This document shows positions 9,857 to 22,886 of a DNA stretch of 64,000 nucleotides, piece by piece; within the stretch, counting starts at the first letter, position 1, and each line of letters opens with the position of its first letter. Below the pieces are notes generated by a model. The model made no database searches. It had not been told where the DNA came from and worked only from the letters and a program-made list of their open reading frames with translations. The stretch lies in contig NC_080540.1 of NCBI RefSeq assembly GCF_028640845.1, forward strand, positions 133,080,420 to 133,144,419. Direction: 5' to 3'. The position numbers and the translations under genes are program-made. The stretch comes from Ahaetulla prasina (Eukaryota > Chordata > Lepidosauria > Squamata > Colubridae).

Positions 9857-11737
9857 GTACTGGGATGTCCTTGCCGTCTTTGTCTCACCTGACTTTTCAT
9901 GCTGTGTGACTTAACGGCTGGCCATGGGTTCTTTGAGCCATCTCGCTGGACTGTGTGTAGTGGAAGGTCTTTCTTTGCTCACTCTCTACTCTGCATGCTT
10001 TGTTTTGGTGTAAACATCTGCAGGCTTCACCTATCACTAACACAATTAATTTGGGATATTTATATGTTGTCTTGGTTTTCAGATAATTTTATTTCTCATC
10101 GTAAACATTGTCCTCTTTTGCTGCTTTCAGAAAGAGATTTTTGGATGATGTCTGGGTCATCTACTGTAGAGCTATTCTATATGTGCCACTCAGCCTTGTA
10201 ATGTTCTACCTTTAAACAGCTTGGCCCTTTATACAAAAACTATGGATCCAACAGGCTCTGCCTCTCCTAAATAATTATTGTTTATAGCTTGCAGTATCCA
10301 TGCTTTTCCTCCAGGTTCTCTGCATGTTCCTTTTTTTTTCTGCTGGACTTTGGAGAGAAGCAGAGAGAGAAAAAGAAAAAGAAACACAGTTCTCATCTCC
10401 CCCTCTTGCCAAAATTTAAGTAACTTTAAATGATTCCTAAAGCAATTTATATTTGCTTAAATTCTTCCAGCATAGCAATAGAATAAATCCAGCATGGAAG
10501 GGGTTAATGTAATCACTCTACTTCTAATTGCATCAGGTCTAACTGCCTTTTCCTATAGATATCTTGGGTATACCTTATATTCAAATTAGCTTAAGGTAAA
10601 TTTAATTTACCTTGTGACCATCAGTCCTCTTCATTATCACTGAGGCTGCAAGGATCATATCTGTACATGGAATATGTATAAGGCATGGGAAGAAAGACTC
10701 TGCAGAAGCTGGATGGTATTACCAAAGCCACATGTTTCATGGTTATAATAAAAAGCTTCATACTCTTATTTCATAATATGGCATCTTATATAGAGGAAGG
10801 ATCCATAGACTGTTTGCTGACTCAGTTCCAGTCCATGTACTGAAATAAAGATGGGTAGTCGGACTACAGTCTGGATGCCTAAGCAGGGATGCTAACTGGG
10901 GTGGCCATACTTATGAGGTAAATTTCTTCCCTCTGGCAATGGCAAGAGGGAGCAACTGGAGCCCTGCCCTGCCTTCTAGCCCCAGCTGTCTCCTACCCAA
11001 CACATTTGGAGAAGGAATTCAGACAGGGAGAGTGTAAAATGATCCCATTGGATAGCAATGGAAGGGGACTGACAGTGGAGTAGTTGCAATCTCCACACTT
11101 TAGAAAGTAAATTCTGTTAAATTTCCCTGGGCACTAACTCCTAAACTGGGTGGATTCTTAAACCCTAAGCCCATCTCTTAATCATGACAAAATAGCTTGC
11201 TCTGTAATATAGTTTGAAATTTAGAAGAGAAAGAACACCTCTATCTTTTGAATCTTGTAATTTTTTTAAAATTTAATATTTTCCCCCCACTCCATATAAA
11301 TCTACTAACAATTTCTTGCCATTTTTGTTGAAAAAAAATCTCAAATCAGAATTTGGGGCCAATGGAAAGATATAATTCCCCCTCCCCCAAAAAAAATAAA
11401 GCAAATCCCCAAATTTCTTAAGAGGATTTTACAAGTGCAGAAACCAGCAACCCACATACTCTACTGAAAGTATGTGGAAGTATACATGAAAAGTTGTGGG
11501 AGAAATAGATAATAATACAGTTGAGTATCAAGGAAGAAAATTGAGAAGCCATCAGTGGCACTATTGAAATTTACTAGCTTGAGCACTCTGCTGCCTTGAG
11601 CAGAACATAGGAAAGAATTTATCTTCCTGGTCCATTTTTGAGGCCTTGTCTTAGAATCCAGTTGACATAGCTAATGTTAGTCTTACGAAGTAATCCGGAC
11701 AAAGGACAGCCATGAGTACTAATTTATTATTTTGATG

Positions 11738-11900
11738 TATTACAGCCTCCCACTCCAAAAGAAATTGGGTGGCTTACAACATCTAATATGCAATTTAAAA
11801 CAATTAAAACAATAACAAACAAACGACAGCAAAGCAAATAACATCTCAGACACAGATAACAATAATGAATATGGCAAGGCCTTCTTTATCATAGCTGAAC
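11738..11900 (-). mobile_element. Possible ancient LINE 3' fragment
   Basis: The sequence TTGGGTGGCTTACAACATCT followed by CAATTTAAAACAATTAAAAC resembles, on the minus strand, the degraded 3' end of CR1/L2-type LINEs. There is no coding remnant, so this is a weak call. Confidence 0.35.
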
Positions 11901-14079
11901 ATCTTGTCAGCTGTAAATGAGAAGAAGACACTCTCAGAATTTACACCTTTGGAAAGACAAGATTTATGACATGAATTTGACAAACGAGCTGAGCAGCCTA
12001 GAACCAATTAGCAAGGAACTTTTTTCAGATTGGTCAATTACTTGATGGTGCTGGCAGCTAAATGGGCACAGTGCTTCTTCAAGGAAGGTGTCCTATACCA
12101 CTATACCAGATGTGCCAAGTTCATCTGAAATGCAATTCTAAGAGAACACCTAAGATTGTGTTTAAAAATAAAACAATGAAAAAGAATAAGCAAGAAGATA
12201 TTTATCCATATATTTTGACTTACCGGTAATTAAAATTGACCCAGCTTGTTTTACTGAATCCTAAATCTCCTTAACGTTACCATTTCCTACATTTCATTTC
12301 AGTGTGTTTGTGTACCTATATTCTCTGTATGGGCTAATCCTGTGTCTCCTTTTGGACAGATATTGGGATATTGGGAGAACATCTCATAGATGTGCAATTT
12401 CAGTGTGGTTAAATAAGCATTGTTATGTTTAGGTATATATTTGAGTGTTTCATTATGTTTTGAATGTGTTGGGTTTAAACAGGGCCATTCTTCACAGCAG
12501 GCTCAGAAATAATCTCATAATTCTTGGCTTTTGTATGTATTATTTTCAAAGCGGTACTTGGTGTTTTCTTTGCTGGTATTAATGTTATCATACGTCATCT
12601 GCTGTGCTTATTACTGTGAATAGACAGCATCTAAACGTGTGTGTGTTGCAAGGAAACAAGGAATGCTACATCACCTTGTGCAAACTTTCCATACTCAAAT
12701 GAGTAATTTATACGTGAAAATGCAGGTTGGCTATTTTTGTTTTTGCATTTTACAAGTTGTACCCTGTGGGAAAGTATGTCTTATATTTGCATAATCTCTT
12801 TGTGTTGATTGCTGATTTGGAGTGGATATTTCATTTTTTGGAAGATGCTGCCTCTTATAACTAAAAAATCTCAATGGGAATAATTTAACCATTTTCCACT
12901 TTGCTTTTTTTTAAAATGTCATTCACTAAAAAGACTAATAAATCTACTTTAAATGTCAACGTTCCTTCCATGCACATCACCTTCCACTTAATATTCCCTG
13001 GACAGTTTGTAAATCCAGCTGCTTAGTGATATTGCTTCCCTGTGACCTCTCCTCCATTCTATGAAAGCTTGAGGGAGCATTCAACTCCCTGCCTGTGAAA
13101 CATTAAGCAACCAGCCACTTCAGGTGCCATTCAAAATGATACATAAATGCCAATGCTATTAGACAGCTGGTTACAGCTGCCACACCAGATCTCTTCACAG
13201 CATCATTCTAGAAAATTTGTGGGGAAGAAAAAAAAGAAGAGTAAGTTTTCCTGGCTTCAGGCTATATAATGAATAAAAGAGTGCTTTCCCACTGGTGCTA
13301 TGTGTGAGTTGGATGGCCATATACATTTGTTTAATTCATAAATATTCCAGTCACAAGGAGGCTAAGGTAGTAGTAGCACGGACATATATCATTGATAATA
13401 TGATCACATTTTAACATTTCTCTCTGGTGTGAACATTAAATAAAAAATAATAAACATTGAGAGAGGGGGGAACTGACATATAGTTCTCCACATGATTTGA
13501 GCTGGTAAATTACCTGCTAAGAACATGAGTAGATATCTGAAAACCAACTGCAGGTAAATGATTACAGGGCAGATACTTTGCTATTTATAGAAAAAGCAAC
13601 TTTGTTCTGATTCTACTTTTCGAAGAAATCAGGATGAGTTTAAATCAATGCATGTCCACTCCCTTTACTCTGGGCCGTGATATAGCAGCTTGATTTAAAA
13701 CCTGTTTTGATCATTTGCCAATATCTGGTGTTTACTGTGGGCTTTTTGACGGATATCTCCTAGTTGGTGCATGTTCTTACTCATTCATTTTATCTTCCTT
13801 CCTCCCTTTTCTCTCCTTTACCCACACACATATAAACACACACGTACCCCACTGGTTTCTCAGTGACAGGATGCTATCTCAATTTTTCTAGACTCTTCCA
13901 GATTAATTGCAGCATCCTGTCATCCTTAATCCCAATGTATTGTAGCAGTATTTGTGATATTGTGTTATTTGGTGTGATTCGTCATTTGAACAGGTGTCTG
14001 TATTTCCCAAGATATATATGAACAGGTACAAACAATGCTGTTTTGAAAAGGGGGGGGCATGGATTTAAGCTATCTAAAA

Positions 14080-14214
14080 CAGGGTTCTCCAACCTTGGTC
14101 CCTTTAAGACTTGTGGACTTCAACTCCCAGAGTCCCTCAGCCAGCTTTGCTGGCTGAGGGACTCTGGGAGTTGATAAACACAAGTCTTAAAGGGACCAAG
14201 GTTGGAGAACCCTG
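14080..14214. mobile_element. 135-bp foldback MITE, perfect 8-bp target duplication
   Basis: The arms are mirror images: CAGGGTTCTCCAACCTTGGT at the left and its inverse ACCAAGGTTGGAGAACCCTG at the right, with the arms meeting around CCAGCTTTGCTGG. The flanks ATCTAAAA at 14072-14079 and 14215-14222 are identical. The 8-bp duplication and CAG ends point to a hAT-type element. High arm identity suggests a fairly recent insertion, or conversion between arms. Transcribed RNA could form a long hairpin. Confidence 0.9.
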
Positions 14215-15028
14215 ATCTAAAAGGTGTCTAAGTACCAATATTTACAAATAACCATAAATCTGGCTTCTTTATTTCTCCTAAAAAGAAATAATATTGGTAT
14301 TTGGAAGTAAGGTTCCCTGCCCACCTAAAATCAGGAACTGTTAATTTAAAACCCGCAAGAAGCATGGTGTTACTATGTGTGGTTCTTTGCAAGGTAAAAC
14401 GTGTAATTTCTACTAATATGCATGATTGGAATGCAAAATATGACAAAGCTAATGGTTAGCAAGATTTAGAAGCAGGGCTGATTAAATACCATATTAATAA
14501 CATTATTGGCAAATGCAGAAGCCTTTATAAGCTACAGCATTACAAATTTATCAAAATAATTTTAATTGTAACTTTTAAAAAAACAGTTAGTAGTGAATGC
14601 CCTTGAATCACAGGGTAGGATATTAGTTACAAATACACGGTGAAGACAGACTAAACAAAGTGCTGGAGGAGAAGGGGGCTGTTGGAATATGCAGGAGGTT
14701 TTTTTTAGTCATTTAAAAGTACATTTTCCCCCTCCAAATCTGGAGAATCGATACCCCAATCTTCCTTGGGTATCAAAGGAAAAACCCAAAGCTGGCAGGA
14801 TCAGTCTCAATTGCCAGTGCCTAAACTATCATTAATATACGTCCGTCTATATTGTTCAGATCTGTTTTGCAAGTGTTTCCTTTTTTTAAAAAAATGCATA
14901 AAAGGAAAAACAGATTAAAAGACACATGTCATTTTGGGGCGAAAGGAGAAAGAAAAGAAAACAATGAACTTGTCACCTGAGGAGGCATATGAGGAGGCAA
15001 GGCTGATAGCAATCTGGGATTCAGCATA

Positions 15029-15071
15029 TAATATATATATATATATTATATCCGGATCAATATATATATAT
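15029..15071. repeat. AT dinucleotide tract
   Basis: Two runs of alternating AT separated by TATCCGGATCAA. The centre makes the whole tract self-complementary. A simple repeat with no further support for function. Confidence 0.85.
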
Positions 15072-17605
15072 GTTGTGTAACCTGTGAACTGAATTCACAC
15101 TGCAGGTGAGTAATCTTCCTATGCTTTTATTTAAATACAAAGTCTGTCTTCACCCACAGCATAAGAAATGGGAAATGAACAACTCTGCTTATAAGATTAT
15201 GCTACCACATGCTTTGTTGCTATGCAGGTAACATTTGCAATCTCAGTATAAATCCCTGCTATATATTAACAGCCTCTTTTGTTATTGTTTGGAATTAATC
15301 TGCCAGTCATAGCTGAACCCTTGGATGCCAGTGCAATTATTCACAAATAAATTGTCCCAAAGAAAAGACAGAAATTGTGACATTTTTTCCCCTGCCTGAC
15401 TGTGAATTATGGATAAGCATTGAACAATAAGAGATCAGCAAATTAGAATAGGGCTTCTCTTTGAAATTATAACTTGGTTCATAGCCAGGGCCCCAGTTCA
15501 TAACTTAATTTTATTCAGACGTTTTAGTTAATTTCCTTTTCAGAGTTTTGCATAATGCCATTGAGATATCTCCGTTTTTATGGATATTTATGCAGAATGT
15601 TACAGTTCTGATGAAAGTTGTGATTCAGCCAGCTACCAACCTGTCTAGATTTTTTGTTGTTCTTTTTAGAAATGTACTGAGCATTCAAATTCAACTTACT
15701 ATGTCTCAATTTCCATATTATAACATGGCATTCAGGATCAGACAGCACATAGACTAGCAGCAAGTTGTCTCTGCTGTGTCTTATTTTGAAAAACTGGTGC
15801 AAATATTTAGGCTCATTTGAAGAAAACTCCCAGAGTTCAGTACAACACTTCTTTTCTTCTCATCAGTTCCAAATAAGTAGAGTCTCAAGAAGATTTTTCT
15901 TTTCTCTTCAGCAAGTAAGCGAAAAATGCAGGGTCATTCCTGCCTGCAAAAATAATCCTATACTCAGGCCCTTACATATCTAAACAATCATTTTACTCAG
16001 GAAAAAAAGATTTGTGCTATCATTCCTGACACAATGTGATGATTCCTGACAACTTCACAACTATCATGCACATCTGTTTCTTTCATATCAAATATGGTGG
16101 AAAGATAATGCAAATAGTTTATTTATGTGGAGGGATTTTTGTATGTGATTTACTTGAGGTTTGCAGGCAGAAACAAGACCATCCTTCTACAATGCGAAAG
16201 GACCAGTGAGTCCCATCAGTCCCTAAGATGGAACCAGAACATCAACATTTCAGTACCTAGGAGACAAGCTAGATGACCTCTACATGCAAAACTGCTAACT
16301 CCTGGATTTAACTTTTCTTTATAATCAAAAATAGCCATACTTCCCCCCCATCAGCACCTTAAATGAATTCTTATATTTGCTCAGTGTTGCTAAATACCAT
16401 ACAATCCCCTTGGCTCAGTCACGTTTATAGCCAGTTGATCGTTTAATCGCAGGCATAATGTTATCTCTGACATCTTCAAGACAGTCCTTTTCATTTAATG
16501 TTGCATTATAATGCCGCTTTGAAAATTGCCCTGAATTACAGACTTGACATTTCCTCATTAGAGATTAGATGTATAATGAGTTTATCTGCTGGAACATTCG
16601 GGGTCTAAAGAGACTGATGCAGCCAAACACCAGAGATTAACCGGAACGGCTGCATTTTAGCAATCACACTTTAACAGAAGATCATTTAATTCTAAGCATC
16701 CACACACCTTTTTTTTTTTTTTCATAAACTGTTTTCCTGAAATTGAGAACAAGGTGTTTCCACTTTTTTTTTCTCTACTCCTTAAGTATTAACTTTGAAA
16801 TGCTCTGTGAGGTGTTTTTGTTTTTTTTATTTTCAGATATTTTACAAATGTATATCTCCTTATCGCTTTTAAGTTTCAGTATTTTACTGTAAAATGCTAC
16901 CCCACACAGTATCCTTTTATCTGTTCACTGTTTTAAGTGCGCTAAATTCTTGGCTATACTGTAAAGCACAAGCTTGACATATACAAGGTTCAAGGTTATC
17001 TGGACATTGTAAAACAGAAGATGTATGTCACAGATATGCAAGCATTCCATCACAGCATTTCTATCCTAAATATGTCATGAATGAACTCTACATGCAAGAT
17101 TACTATCCTCTACTATTGTCAGAAGGCTTCGTGTATTGTCTTCAAATTGCCCCAAACTCTGATCCCAAGAGTTTTCCCAAGATTTTTACGGTTTTCAATA
17201 TCGCATGCTAGTATGCTTCAAGCTGCTGTTATTATGTATAATAGATAGGTCACATGCTTCCAAGTCTGGTAGGGGTTTTTTTTTCCTTCTACAGCAATTA
17301 AAAAGAAAATGTAATCTTTTTCTAAAATTATTTTGAAACCTGAAATGAATCTATTCTTCAGTCACCTTATATCTAGTCACAGAAGCCTGGCTGTTGTGCA
17401 TGTGCTATTGGAGTTGTTCAAACAGGTATATGAATGTACTGCCTTGCTGTGCATTAATTACAGTAGTTTGTAAACACATTTGCCCTACCCCACTCCTGTG
17501 GGGGGGGGAAATCTTATTTGGATGAATCTGAAAGCCAGTGCTGAACCTGGCCTTCAGAAAAAGGGACTGTTTTCTGAATTGCTTCTTTACTTGTTTCCTT
17601 TTCAG

Positions 17606-17757
17606 AAGCACAGTGTAAACCATACTACTCTGATTATTCTCGTTTCCGACTTCTGATTCACCAAATGTGCACCACCCATTATCTGGATTTATTCATCACA
17701 GGTGTGATTGGCCTCAATGTCATCACCATGGCCATGGAGCATTACCACCAGCCCAAG
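17606..17757 (+). CDS. CACNA1G: CACNA1G exon 27: end of III-IV linker and IVS1
   Basis: 152 bp, phase 1 in and 0 out. Acceptor CCTTTTCAG, donor AAG|GTAGGA. The first two bases complete E (or K) and the peptide runs [20 protein letters not shown], then [17 protein letters not shown] and [13 protein letters not shown]. The hydrophobic [18 protein letters not shown] is the IVS1 helix. This is the constitutive acceptor used whether or not exon 26 is included. Human Cav3.1 is nearly identical here. Confidence 0.96.
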
Positions 17758-18020
17758 GTAGGATAGAAGAGTATTGGTCAGTGGTGGATATTAGCATCAT
17801 TGCTAGAAGGAATTAGAATTGCACCTCTGTTAATTAAAATAGAATAATTGGTAGTGAATTCACTACCACACTAAGTTGATGGAGAGAACTTCACTTTCTT
17901 CATTTGGATGGCAGTGGGGAATCAGACCCTCAGTTTCTTAGATCTTATTTAAGTACATACTGTCCATGGAATCTTAGTCAAATATGATAACATACATATT
18001 TTCAGAAAGCCTACATATTC

Positions 18021-18072
18021 CCTCTCTCTCCCTCCCTCCCTCTTTCTCTCTCTCTCTCACACACACACACAC
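18021..18072. repeat. Compound CT/CCCT and CA microsatellite
   Basis: A pyrimidine tract of CTCTCTCTCCCTCC type runs directly into CACACACACA. Simple repeat, 300 bp after exon 27. Confidence 0.85.
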
Positions 18073-19253
18073 GCTCATATCTGCACTTTTAAATATATTT
18101 TGATATTTTTTCCAAGAGTTACATCATAAAGTATTTGCAGATGACATCAATTCATAGCCAAATCCATGAAAATCAAATAAGCTGGCTTCCAGTGGGGTCA
18201 GGGAAACATCTAGGGAGCATGGTTTCTCTGGGTTGGGGACATGCAATATGTTTTGTATATTATAAACTAAATGAAAGAATGAGTTACAGTAGCTACAAGG
18301 GTTGCTTTCCACCAAGGGCTTTCATTATATATAAAATAATCCTGAAAGTTGAACGTTCTGTGTCATTTCTTTCAGTCCCAAAGCTTTTCAGTACTAACAG
18401 CCTTTCCATTAACTGCTCAGGTTTTCAGATATCTAAATAATCTGTTACTTTAAAAAATGAATGAATGAATATGCTGAAAAATTAATTAAAGATTAAAAAC
18501 TCAGGTAATAAGCCTTCTTGGGTTTAGATCTCAAATCTCCTTGATGGATAAATCTAAGTGGGAAATTCTAACAGTCTCCTTCTGTAAGCTTGTGGGAGTT
18601 GGAAGGTGCTGTTTAGTCACTGAGTCCACTTCCTTTCTCTGAACAGGAATCCAGATTAAACATCCAACCAGATGGCTATCACAGCTCCTATGACCAGGGT
18701 GGGGGCCGGTTTCTGTATAACTGGCTTCTTTGCTGAATCACTGAATTTATTCCTTTGATTTTAATTGCTGCTAAGGTAGAAGCAGTCAAGATTCTGAACA
18801 CTGGTTGTGCCAAACTTAATGCTTGAGACAAATGTTTCCCAAGGAAGCAGTACGTTTGGGTACTTTTTACACATTCAGAATGCTGTTTCCTCTCAAGACA
18901 CTCGTCAAGTAAAGCCAGTTTTCTGCTTCTTAATCACATGATATCTGGTAGCTTTAGCACTTATATGTCTGAATGCTGTGTCATTATGGAGAACTACATA
19001 CAGAAGGATGCATCCAATTCTTTTGAAGTTTTTGTCCACATTGTGAAATTTAAGGCAAAAGATGTGTTAATCTACTTCGTTCTGTAGGTTTAGGGCTCTC
19101 TAAGCTTATTTTTCTCCTTAGAGATGACTCATTATCAGACCAGGTAACATGCTAATGAAATGCCTGCAAGAAAAAAAAAAAGGCAGACAACATCAAGAAC
19201 CAGGCAAAATACATACAGTATATTCTTTACTATTGCAACAATCTATTTTTGTC

Positions 19254-19480
19254 TGATAACATAACATAACATAACAACAGAGTTGGAAGGGACCTTGGAG
19301 GCCTTCTAGTCCAACCCCCTGCCTAGGCAGGAACCCTACACCATCTCAGTCAGATGGTTATCCAACATTTTCTTTAAAATTTCCAGTGTTGGAGCATTCA
19401 CAACTTCTGCAGGCAAGTCATTCCACTTATTAATTAATTAATGATGATGGCTAACACTGCCAAATTTTTATCCTCTTGTA
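19254..19480 (-). mobile_element. CR1-type LINE 3' end, 5' truncated
   Basis: On the minus strand this is the amniote CR1 terminus: GGACTAGAAGGCCTCCAAGG, then TCCCTTCCAACTCTGTTGTT and short terminal repeats (ATAAC repeats on the + strand at 19257-19276). Upstream of the tail are TTGGACTAG and the GTGGAATGACTTGCC segment. Only the last 200 bp or so remains, the usual outcome of 5'-truncated insertion. Confidence 0.85.
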
Positions 19481-21233
19481 TTTAATTTATGGCTGTCTAT
19501 ATGTGAAAAGCATTTCCAATTTTAGAATATAGAAAATGGCCACAACAAGCCTCAACTTCTTCTCTTCTCAATTCAGACTATCAGAATTAGTCCGATAATG
19601 AATCCTTCACCGAAAAACTGGAAGAAGCCTGTTTTTCAGAGATTTTGACCTTTCCATCATACACAGCTCAGTTCAAAATCCACTATAAATGTAATGCATC
19701 TAATCACACAAATACACCGTGGGGATTAAATGGAATAAAATGTGTTTTCAGTAAAAAGACTTGTAGCACTCATGATACCTCTGAACACTTTTGCACCAAT
19801 GTATTTCCTTTACCCAGTTTCACATCAGACCCTCAGATCTCAGGTCACAAGAACCTTTACCATAATTGTTAGCAGTGCCAGGCAACCCCTCCCCCTCCAA
19901 CTAGCTGAGAAATTACCAAAAGTGGCTTGCCCTCTGTCTTTGCATTGCCACACTTGTGTTTTTGGGATGAAGCAAAAACAAAAAACACCATAATATATTT
20001 GACGCCCCGTCCCAAAACTTAATATGAGGACACTAGGACAGCTTGCCAGCTAATGGGATGAAAGAGTGGGGAAAAGGGGAGGTTGGGAGGTTGGAAGGAG
20101 GTTGGGGAAACCAATCCTCTCCCTTAAGGAGCTCAGCGTCTCAAATTTCCAAATTGTTCTGCCATTTTAAAATTTGGGAAATCCAGCTAGACATTCATTT
20201 AGTTTGGTTTTGAAGCAGAAATGCGAATGAGATATCACAGGAGTCCTGGAACCATGTGTGTGAGTGTGGTGGGGATAGGTGTGAGTGTAGATGTGTGTAC
20301 AACCTACCTACATACATACATATGCAATAGTACATAGTGCAGATCTCATGTTCTTGGAGGCAGAAATAGAGAGTAGGTAAGAAAAGTCAGAGCCAACAGA
20401 GTGTAGAAGCTAGAGTACGATTGTACTGTGCTAATAGAATATGCCATTTTGCCCTAAGGGTTTTTAGTGGTGGTGGGAATTAATGATATCCAAGGCTGTT
20501 TCTGGAATATGATTAGACTAATATAAGCAAAGTATAGATGTTGATTTCATTGTTAACCTTCAGAATCCTGAAATCTTTAACCTCACTTAACTACATGATT
20601 GCACATAATAACAGTCCAACCTGTTCTTGTAGTCTCAACAATTTATTTTTCAGCAGGACAGAAAACTAAGGGCCTCTCTTCCTTCCTGCTGCGATGATTC
20701 AGCTTTTTGGCTGAGCAGCTACTCCCTGCTCCATTAGCAGAAGCACTCTTCCATTTAAAATTGTACATTCAAATTATAAGAACAACTGCTTCCAAATCAC
20801 TTACTTATGACAGTTAAATGGCTGCCAATTTGTGTACCAGAGTTATTTTTATTTCCTATTGCTTTGAGGAGGAACAAATGCCATAGGTAAAAAAAGGTGA
20901 AGTAGAGATGGAAACTCAACAGTACTTAAAAGTCTAATATGATGAGAAAATATGGGAATATGCAGTCTCGGTGGCTGGTTCATCTTGTACAAGCAGCTGG
21001 TTACCTGTACTATGATCCACACTTACATTCCATGCTAAAGTAGATTGTTAATTGTGTCTTATCAGTGAGTAGCTTTGTATGATTATGAAACATCAAAGTA
21101 TGCAGCCATTGTTATGGTTTTTTCCACAAATGTTTAGCTAATTCTGTCTGCCAATGTCAGCATCTAAATATAATAGTAGTCTTATACCGATAAAATGAGC
21201 CAAGTAAGTTTGATGAACTGTGTGTACAGGGCG

Positions 21234-21339
21234 GGAGGGAAGGAAGGAAGCAAAGAAGGAAGGAAGGATGGAAGGAAGGAAGGAAGGAGGAAGGAAGGAA
21301 GGAAGGAAGGAAGGAAGGAAGGAAGGAAGGAAGGAAGTA

Positions 21340-21402
<63 letters not shown>
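21234..21402. repeat. Polypurine microsatellite, (GGAA)n then (GAAA)n
   Basis: About 170 bp of uninterrupted purines on the + strand, changing from GGAA/GAAG units to GAAA units near 21336. Open frames across it (KEGRKEGR repeats, or FLSFFLSF on the other strand) come from the repeat and are not genes. Such tracts can form triplex DNA and vary in length between individuals. Confidence 0.95.
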
Positions 21403-21477
21403 GCTTTCAACTTTCTTTACAGCAGTTATAAGTATAAATTTACCTCTTGCTCTATCGTTACAACATCATTCATTTTT

Positions 21478-21812
21478 AATAACCTTATTTTATTATTTAT
21501 TTATTTATTTTATTTATTTATTTATTTTGTCACAACAGTATATATAAGCATAAGCATGAAATAACTATACGATATATAAGCATATATATAAGCATAAGTA
21601 TGTAATAACTATGTTAATTGGTTATAATGAAAGGAAACAATAGGACAGGAACGGTAGGCACGTTTGTGCTCTTATGCACGCCCCTTACAGACCTCTTAGG
21701 AATGGGGTGAGGTCAATAGTAGACAGTTTTTGGTTAAAGATTTGGGAATTTTGGGAAGAGACCACAGAGTCAGGTAGTGTATTCCAAGTATTAACAACTC
21801 TGTTACTAAAGT
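21478..21812 (-). mobile_element. Rex1-like LINE, 3' part (left of the nested L2)
   Basis: On the minus strand this is the 3' untranslated part of a second LINE family, ending in AATAA repeats (TTATT on the + strand, 21485-21528). It breaks off at TTACTAAAGT (about 21803-21812) and the same element resumes at 22886 with AAAGTCATATTTTC. No coding part lies in this piece. The family name is a tentative assignment from the coding half. Confidence 0.7.
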
Positions 21813-22839
21813 TATCAACTGTACGCGGATGACACCCAGCTGTACATTTCCACCCCTGACCACCCCAATGAAGCTGTTGAAGTGTTGTCTCGGTGTGTGG
21901 AGGCCGTACGGGTCTGGATGGGGAGAAACAGGCTCAAGCTCAACCCCTCCAAGACTGAGTGGCTGTGGATGCCAGCATCCCGGTACAGTCAGCTGCAACC
22001 GCGGCTGACTGTTGGGGGCGAATCATTGGCCCCAATGGAGAGGGTGCGCAATTTGGGGGTTCTCCTGGATGGACGGTTGTCCTTTGAAGATCATTTGGCG
22101 ACCGTCTCCAGGAGAGCTTTTTACCAGGTTCGCCTGGTCCGCCAGTTGCGCCCCTTTCTAGACCGGGATGCCTTATGCACGGTCACTCATGCCCTCGCCA
22201 CTTCGCCTGGACTACTGTAACGCCTCTACATGGGGCTCCCTTGAGGTGCACCGGAGACTTCAGTTAGTTCAGAATGCAGCCGCGGGTGATAGAGGAGCCA
22301 CTCGTGGCTCCATAGAACACCGATCCTGCAAGGCTGCACTGGCTACCTGTGGTTTTCCGAGTGCACTTCAAGGTGTTGGTTACCACCTTTAAAGCGCTCC
22401 ATGGCATAGGACCGGGATATCTTCGGGACCGCCTTCTGTTACCACATGCCTCCCACCGACCGGTACGCTCTCATAGAGAGGGCCTCCTCAGGGTGCCGTC
22501 AGCCAGACAGTGCAGGCTGGCGACCCCCAGGGGGAGAGCCTTCTCTGTGGGGGCACCTACCCTCTGGAATGAGCTTCCCCCAGGACTTCGACAACTTCCA
22601 GACCTCCGGACTTTTCGCCGCGAGCTTAAAACATATCTATTCTTTCGAGCAGGACTGGCTTAATAGGGTTTTAAATATGGATTTTATTGGGGTTTATTTT
22701 ATATTTCGTATTGTATTTTAAATTTAGGCTATTGGAATAAGTTTTTTAAAATATTGTTTTTATTGAATGTATTGTCTTTATTTTATCTGCCTTGTTCACC
22801 GCCCTGAGTCCTCCGGGAGAAGGGCGGTATACAAATTAA

Positions 22840-22885
<46 letters not shown>
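21811..22885 (+). mobile_element. L2-like LINE, 5' truncated, inserted into the Rex1-like LINE
   Basis: It begins at the reverse-transcriptase YADD region (tyr-ala-asp-asp codons TACGCGGATGAC at 21822-21833) and carries the C-terminal part: RLKLNPSKTEWLWMPAS, GGESLAPMERVRNLGVLL, LDYCNAS, GIGPGYLRDRLLLPHASH, FSVGAPTLWNELPPGL and RRELKTYLFFRAGLA. At least two frameshifts separate these. The 3' end is CACCGCCCTGAGTCCTCC, then AAATTATTATT repeats. Flanks TTACTAAAGT and TTATTAAAGT look like a target duplication, although the TTA tail makes its exact length uncertain. Confidence 0.85.

Positions 22886-22886
<1 letters not shown>

Larger units (their letters stand above)
9857..17605. other. Intron 26
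   Basis: 7.7 kb. Recognisable content: a possible old LINE 3' fragment around 11740-11900, a 135-bp foldback element (14080-14214), and a short AT dinucleotide tract (15029-15071). The rest is unique-looking AT-rich sequence. Some of it, such as 16550-16700 with unusual base balance, could be conserved non-coding DNA, but I cannot tell without an alignment. Confidence 0.55.

Noticed and set aside
21138..21564. Open frames of 78 to 114 codons with KEGRKEGR or FLSFFLSF repeats
   Set aside because: Pure translation of the GGAA/GAAA microsatellite, open in all frames because the repeat contains no stop; no start context or conserved domain.
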